DNA from: JBCCMQ01 sp039179985
GTDB lineage: Bacteria; Pseudomonadota; Alphaproteobacteria; Rhodobacterales; Rhodobacteraceae
NCBI GenBank assembly: GCA_039179985.1
Contig: JBCDED010000060.1
Location: 1-25,229, forward strand
Reading direction: 5' to 3'
Length of the DNA: 25,229 bases
Shown here: piece after piece, positions 22,594-25,229 of the stretch
Layout: each line of letters begins with the position of its first letter
How positions within the stretch are numbered: the stretch's first letter is position 1
The notes under the pieces: generated by a model
The model's input: only the letters and a program-made list of their open reading frames with translations
The model's database searches: none
Told to the model about the DNA's origin: nothing
Translations under genes and position numbers: made by a program

Positions 22594-23360
22594 CCGGTGA
22601 CAACGACGCCGCCATCAATCACCAGCGACTGACCGGTCATCATTTTCGATGTATCCGAGGCCAGAAAGAGCGTTCCACCAACGATATCCTCGGGCGCGAG
22701 CGTATCTTTCAGGCATTGGCGGTCGAGATGAGCGGCGAGCTCCTCGGGCGTCACCCAAAGGTCTTTCTGCTTGTCGGTCAGCACCCACCCGGGGGCCAGG
22801 GCGTTCACGCGGATGCGACCGGGTCCCAGTTCCCGCGCCAGACTGCGCGTCATGCCGTTGATGCCCGAATTCGAGGTCGTATAGATCGGATAGCCTGCGT
22901 TTCCCATCATGTAGGATATTGAGCTGAAATTGATGATCGACCCGCCGCCCGCCGCCTTCATTCCCGGTGCAACGGCCTGGCAGGCGAAGAAATAGGCCTT
23001 GAGGTTGATTGCGATCATCCAGTCCCAGAACTCTTCGTCCGCCTCGTGCAGGCCGTGCCGTTTGTCGTTGGCGGCGTTGTTCACGAGCACCCTGACGGGT
23101 CCGTTGACCCCGGCCGCCTCTTCCAGCCGCGACTTCAGCAGCGCCGTATCTGTGATGTCGCAGGACATGTAGTACGGCCTCGTGCCGGTGGCGGCCTCCA
23201 TTTCGTCCACGAAGGCGCTGGCGTCGGACCGCTGGACAAAGGCGACCTTGGCCCCTTGCCGCAAGAAGCCCTCGGTCAGCGCCGCGCCGATGCCGGACCC
23301 GCCGCCGGTAATAAAGACCGAGACGCCATTGAGGTCTGGGTAGATGGGGAGTTCCACCAT
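22590..23360 (-). CDS. Short-chain dehydrogenase/reductase, likely galactose dehydrogenase
   Basis: A 256-residue SDR, presumably oxidising D-galactose to galactonolactone, as in rhizobial galactose dehydrogenases whose C-terminal pattern (RQCLK, DIVGGTLFLASD, IDGGVV) it shares. The NAD-binding TGGGSGIG is at about 18-25 and NNAA at 94-97. The ATG at 23360 overlaps the preceding stop as TGATG with AAAGG 7 nt upstream; a GTG one codon earlier is less likely. Catalytic Ser147 (NFSSIS) and Tyr160 are present, but the Lys of the Tyr-x-x-x-Lys motif is Asn164 (YTTSN), encoded by AAT at 22869-22871. That residue is nearly invariant in active SDRs. Either the enzyme works in a modified way, it is impaired, or the base is a sequence error. 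The substrate is inferred from the operon. Confidence 0.85.
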   Translation of the reverse strand: MVELPIYPDLNGVSVFITGGGSGIGAALTEGFLRQGAKVAFVQRSDASAFVDEMEAATGTRPYYMSCDITDTALLKSRLEEAAGVNGPVRVLVNNAANDKRHGLHEADEEFWDWMIAINLKAYFFACQAVAPGMKAAGGGSIINFSSISYMMGNAGYPIYTTSNSGINGMTRSLARELGPGRIRVNALAPGWVLTDKQKDLWVTPEELAAHLDRQCLKDTLAPEDIVGGTLFLASDTSKMMTGQSLVIDGGVVVTG

Positions 23361-24703
23361 CACGCTGCCTTTCTTGGCCGGGCCCAGTCGGGAATCCAGT
23401 CGCCATGGGCGGCCAGAAGATCGGTGATCAGCGCCCGGATCTGGCGCAAATCAAGTTCGGCCGCCGTATGCGGGTCCATCATGGCGGCATGGTAGATGTG
23501 TTCCACATCCTCATCGAGGAGCGCCCGCACGGTCAGTTCCTGCACGTTGATCTGCGTCCTCATCAACGCCACAAGTTGCGGCGGGATATCGTCGACGACG
23601 GTCGGAGACACACCGTTTGCGTCGACCAGACAGGGCGTTTCCACGGCTGCGCCTGTGGGCAGTTGCGGGGTCTGCCCCCGGTTCGGCAGGTTGCCGTAGA
23701 TGGTATAGGGCGCGTTGGTCAGGATGGCGTTCATGAGTTCCGCGGCAAACTCGCGGCTTTTGCCCACCTCGATGCGGTCAGCGGTCCGGTAAGCGTCGGC
23801 CTGTGCCGACCATTTAGACATCTGCTCTTCACAGCGTTTGGGGTATTCGTCGAGCGGGATGCCGAAGTCCGCGATCAGGTCGTCGCGTCCGTCCTTGATG
23901 AACCACGGCACGTATTCCGCCAAATGCTCGGAGCTTTCGGTGCAGAAATAGCCAAGCTGGTCCATCACTTCGTAGCGCACGCGGTTCGGGCAGCGCAACT
24001 GATGGAACGGGGGCTTCGGCAAACGGCCCGCGCGGTACCCTTCGCGCAAGAGCGGATAGAGGTCTCGGCCGTTGTGGCTGGCTTCCAGGAAGAAGGCCAC
24101 ATGGTTCACGCCCGCCACGCGGTAGCGGATTTCGTCCTGCGGCAGGTCAAGGTCATGAGCGAACTCTTCCACCGTGTTCTGCACGCTGTGGCAAAGCCCC
24201 ACCTGCTTGATGCGCGGGTAGCGCTCGGCGAGCGCCCATGTGTTGATGGCCATCGGATTGACGTACTGCAGGAGCGTGGCATCCGGGCAAAGCTCGGCCA
24301 TGTCCGCGGCCACTTTCCACAGATGCGGCACGGTGCGCAAACCGCGCATAACACCACCCACGCCGAGCGTGTCGGCGATGGTCTGGCGCAGGCCGTACGT
24401 CCGGGGAATGTCGAAATCAATCACGGTCGAAGGCCGGTACCCGCCGATCTGGAAGGCGGTCACAACAAAATCGGCGCCGTCGAGCGCCTCGCGCTGGTCG
24501 AGCGTGGTTTCGATCCGGGCAAGCACGCCAAGCGAGGCAACCAGTTTCTTCGCGACGAGCGCGCTTTCGGCAAGCCGGGTTTTGTCGATGTCCATCAGCG
24601 TGATGGTGGCATCGGCCATGGCAGGGAACTGAAGCGCGTCCCCCACGATGTTCTTCGTGAAGATCGTGGAACCCGCGCCGATAAAGGCGAGTTTGACTGG
24701 CAT
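23360..24703 (-). CDS. melA: GH4 alpha-galactosidase (MelA-type)
   Basis: A 447-residue glycoside hydrolase of family 4, an NAD- and metal-dependent enzyme acting by oxidation and elimination. The N-terminal dinucleotide motif is FIGAGSTIFTKN, with Asp40 in LMDID. The metal-binding Cys171 is in CHSVQ and His201 in GVNHVAFF. The YVNPMAINTWAL stretch and the GVGGVMRGLRTVP segment are characteristic of the alpha-galactosidase branch rather than the 6-phospho-glucosidase branch. It would release galactose from melibiose, raffinose or galactosyl-glycerol-type compounds in the cytoplasm. It lies 7 bp behind the ABC permease gene, which supplies its substrate. Alpha-galacturonidase or alpha-glucosidase activity occurs in related GH4 groups, so specificity rests partly on context. 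Confidence 0.9.
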   Translation of the reverse strand: MPVKLAFIGAGSTIFTKNIVGDALQFPAMADATITLMDIDKTRLAESALVAKKLVASLGVLARIETTLDQREALDGADFVVTAFQIGGYRPSTVIDFDIPRTYGLRQTIADTLGVGGVMRGLRTVPHLWKVAADMAELCPDATLLQYVNPMAINTWALAERYPRIKQVGLCHSVQNTVEEFAHDLDLPQDEIRYRVAGVNHVAFFLEASHNGRDLYPLLREGYRAGRLPKPPFHQLRCPNRVRYEVMDQLGYFCTESSEHLAEYVPWFIKDGRDDLIADFGIPLDEYPKRCEEQMSKWSAQADAYRTADRIEVGKSREFAAELMNAILTNAPYTIYGNLPNRGQTPQLPTGAAVETPCLVDANGVSPTVVDDIPPQLVALMRTQINVQELTVRALLDEDVEHIYHAAMMDPHTAAELDLRQIRALITDLLAAHGDWIPDWARPRKAA

Positions 24704-24710
24704 AAGAGAC

Positions 24711-25229
24711 CTACTTGACGGCGCCGAGGGTCAGCCCGGCGATAAAGTGTTTCTGCATCAGGAAGAACATGGCGACAGGTGGCAGGGCGGCAACGATGCT
24801 GCCTGCGCTCATCAGGTGATAGGCGGCCCGGTACTGGGCGTTGAAACTCGTGATCCCGGCGGTAACCGGCTGGCTTTCGACCCCTTGCGTCAGTACGACT
24901 GCCCAGAAGTAATCGTTCCAGATGAAGGTGAAGATCAGCACCGAAAGCGCCGCGATGGCGGGTTTCATCAGCGGTAGCACGACGAACCAGAAGATCCGCC
25001 ATTCGGCCACGCCTTCGACCCGGGCCGCTTCGATCAGCGGGAAGGGCAGGGCGCGGATGAAGTTACGCATAAATAGCGTGCAGAACCCGGTCTGGAAGGC
25101 GATGTGAAACAGGACAAGACCCAGCTTTGTGTTATACAGACCCATGCTGAGCGTGAGGTCGCGCACGGGCACCATGAGGATCTGGAAGGGCACGAAGTTG
25201 CCCGCGACGAACATGAAAAAGATCCAAAG
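24711..25229 (-). CDS. Carbohydrate ABC transporter permease (MalG type), 5' part outside the window
   Basis: The C-terminal 172 residues of a permease are in the window; the frame stays open to the right edge, so the true start lies beyond it. It has the cytoplasmic EAA loop typical of importers (EAARVEGVAEW, ending in LPLMKPAI). Hydrophobic helices lie on both sides, and the protein ends FFLMQKHFIAGLTLGAVK as in MalG/LacG/MelC-type subunits. It should work with a second permease, a solute-binding protein and an ATPase encoded further right. Being 7 bp before the alpha-galactosidase gene, it most likely imports galactosides. Confidence 0.93.
   Translation of the reverse strand, partial: LWIFFMFVAGNFVPFQILMVPVRDLTLSMGLYNTKLGLVLFHIAFQTGFCTLFMRNFIRALPFPLIEAARVEGVAEWRIFWFVVLPLMKPAIAALSVLIFTFIWNDYFWAVVLTQGVESQPVTAGITSFNAQYRAAYHLMSAGSIVAALPPVAMFFLMQKHFIAGLTLGAVK

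Noticed and set aside
1..25229. tRNA, rRNA, CRISPR arrays, insertion sequences, phage or integrase genes, toxin-antitoxin pairs
   Set aside because: None was seen on either strand. Gene order and codon use look like stable chromosomal sequence throughout.

Overview
The window looks like chromosomal DNA of a marine alphaproteobacterium of the Rhodobacterales (Roseobacter group). The base composition is GC-rich. It carries a DUF1523 protein, a two-domain ALDH16-type aldehyde dehydrogenase beside deoC, and a non-phosphorylating (De Ley-Doudoroff) galactose pathway in place of a Leloir pathway. I see no rRNA, tRNA, CRISPR array, insertion sequence or phage gene. Nearly all of the sequence is coding, and most genes lie on the minus strand.

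Layout, left to right. (1) 25-57: a strong plus-strand terminator for a gene lying to the left of the window. (2) 56-2499, minus: an ECF sigma factor translationally coupled (ATGA) to a membrane-anchored von Willebrand factor A (YfbK-like) protein. (3) 2693-4852, minus: a secreted phytase-like esterase/beta-propeller protein with its own terminator. (4) 4977-5323, minus: a short unit that resembles no annotated gene I recognise. It has a perfect TGTGA-N6-TCACA CRP-type operator, an extended -10 at the spacing of a class II CRP promoter, two small open frames (19 and 44 codons) and a strong intrinsic terminator. (5) 5330-7564, minus: a CRP-type regulator and succinate-semialdehyde dehydrogenase. 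(6) 7632-10091: an arylformamidase-like alpha/beta hydrolase (+), a DmpA-type P1 peptidase (-) and a DUF1523 protein (+). (7) 10097-13462, minus: deoC and an ALDH16-like dehydrogenase, divergent from rpe (+, 13612-14295). (8) 14286-17242, minus: a GbsR/MarR regulator followed by a cyanide-insensitive-type cytochrome bd oxidase (cydA, cydB), with a long palindrome just upstream of the regulator. (9) 17336-25229, minus: a tightly coupled galactoside operon running off the right edge, in transcription order ABC permease, GH4 alpha-galactosidase, SDR galactose dehydrogenase candidate, dgoK, dgoA, SMP-30 lactonase, GH42 beta-galactosidase and aldose 1-epimerase.

How the genes work together. The right-hand operon would import alpha- and beta-galactosides, release galactose and interconvert its anomers. 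It would then oxidise galactose to galactonolactone, hydrolyse the lactone, phosphorylate 2-keto-3-deoxygalactonate and cleave it to pyruvate and glyceraldehyde 3-phosphate. The galactonate dehydratase step (dgoD) is not in the window, and the SDR has Asn where the catalytic Lys is expected. The deoC/ALDH16 pair would cleave deoxyribose 5-phosphate and oxidise the acetaldehyde formed.

The observations most worth following are the CRP-type operator with its short transcript, the sigma/VWA pair as a possible sigma/anti-sigma switch, the SDR Lys-to-Asn change, and the palindrome in front of gbsR-cydAB.
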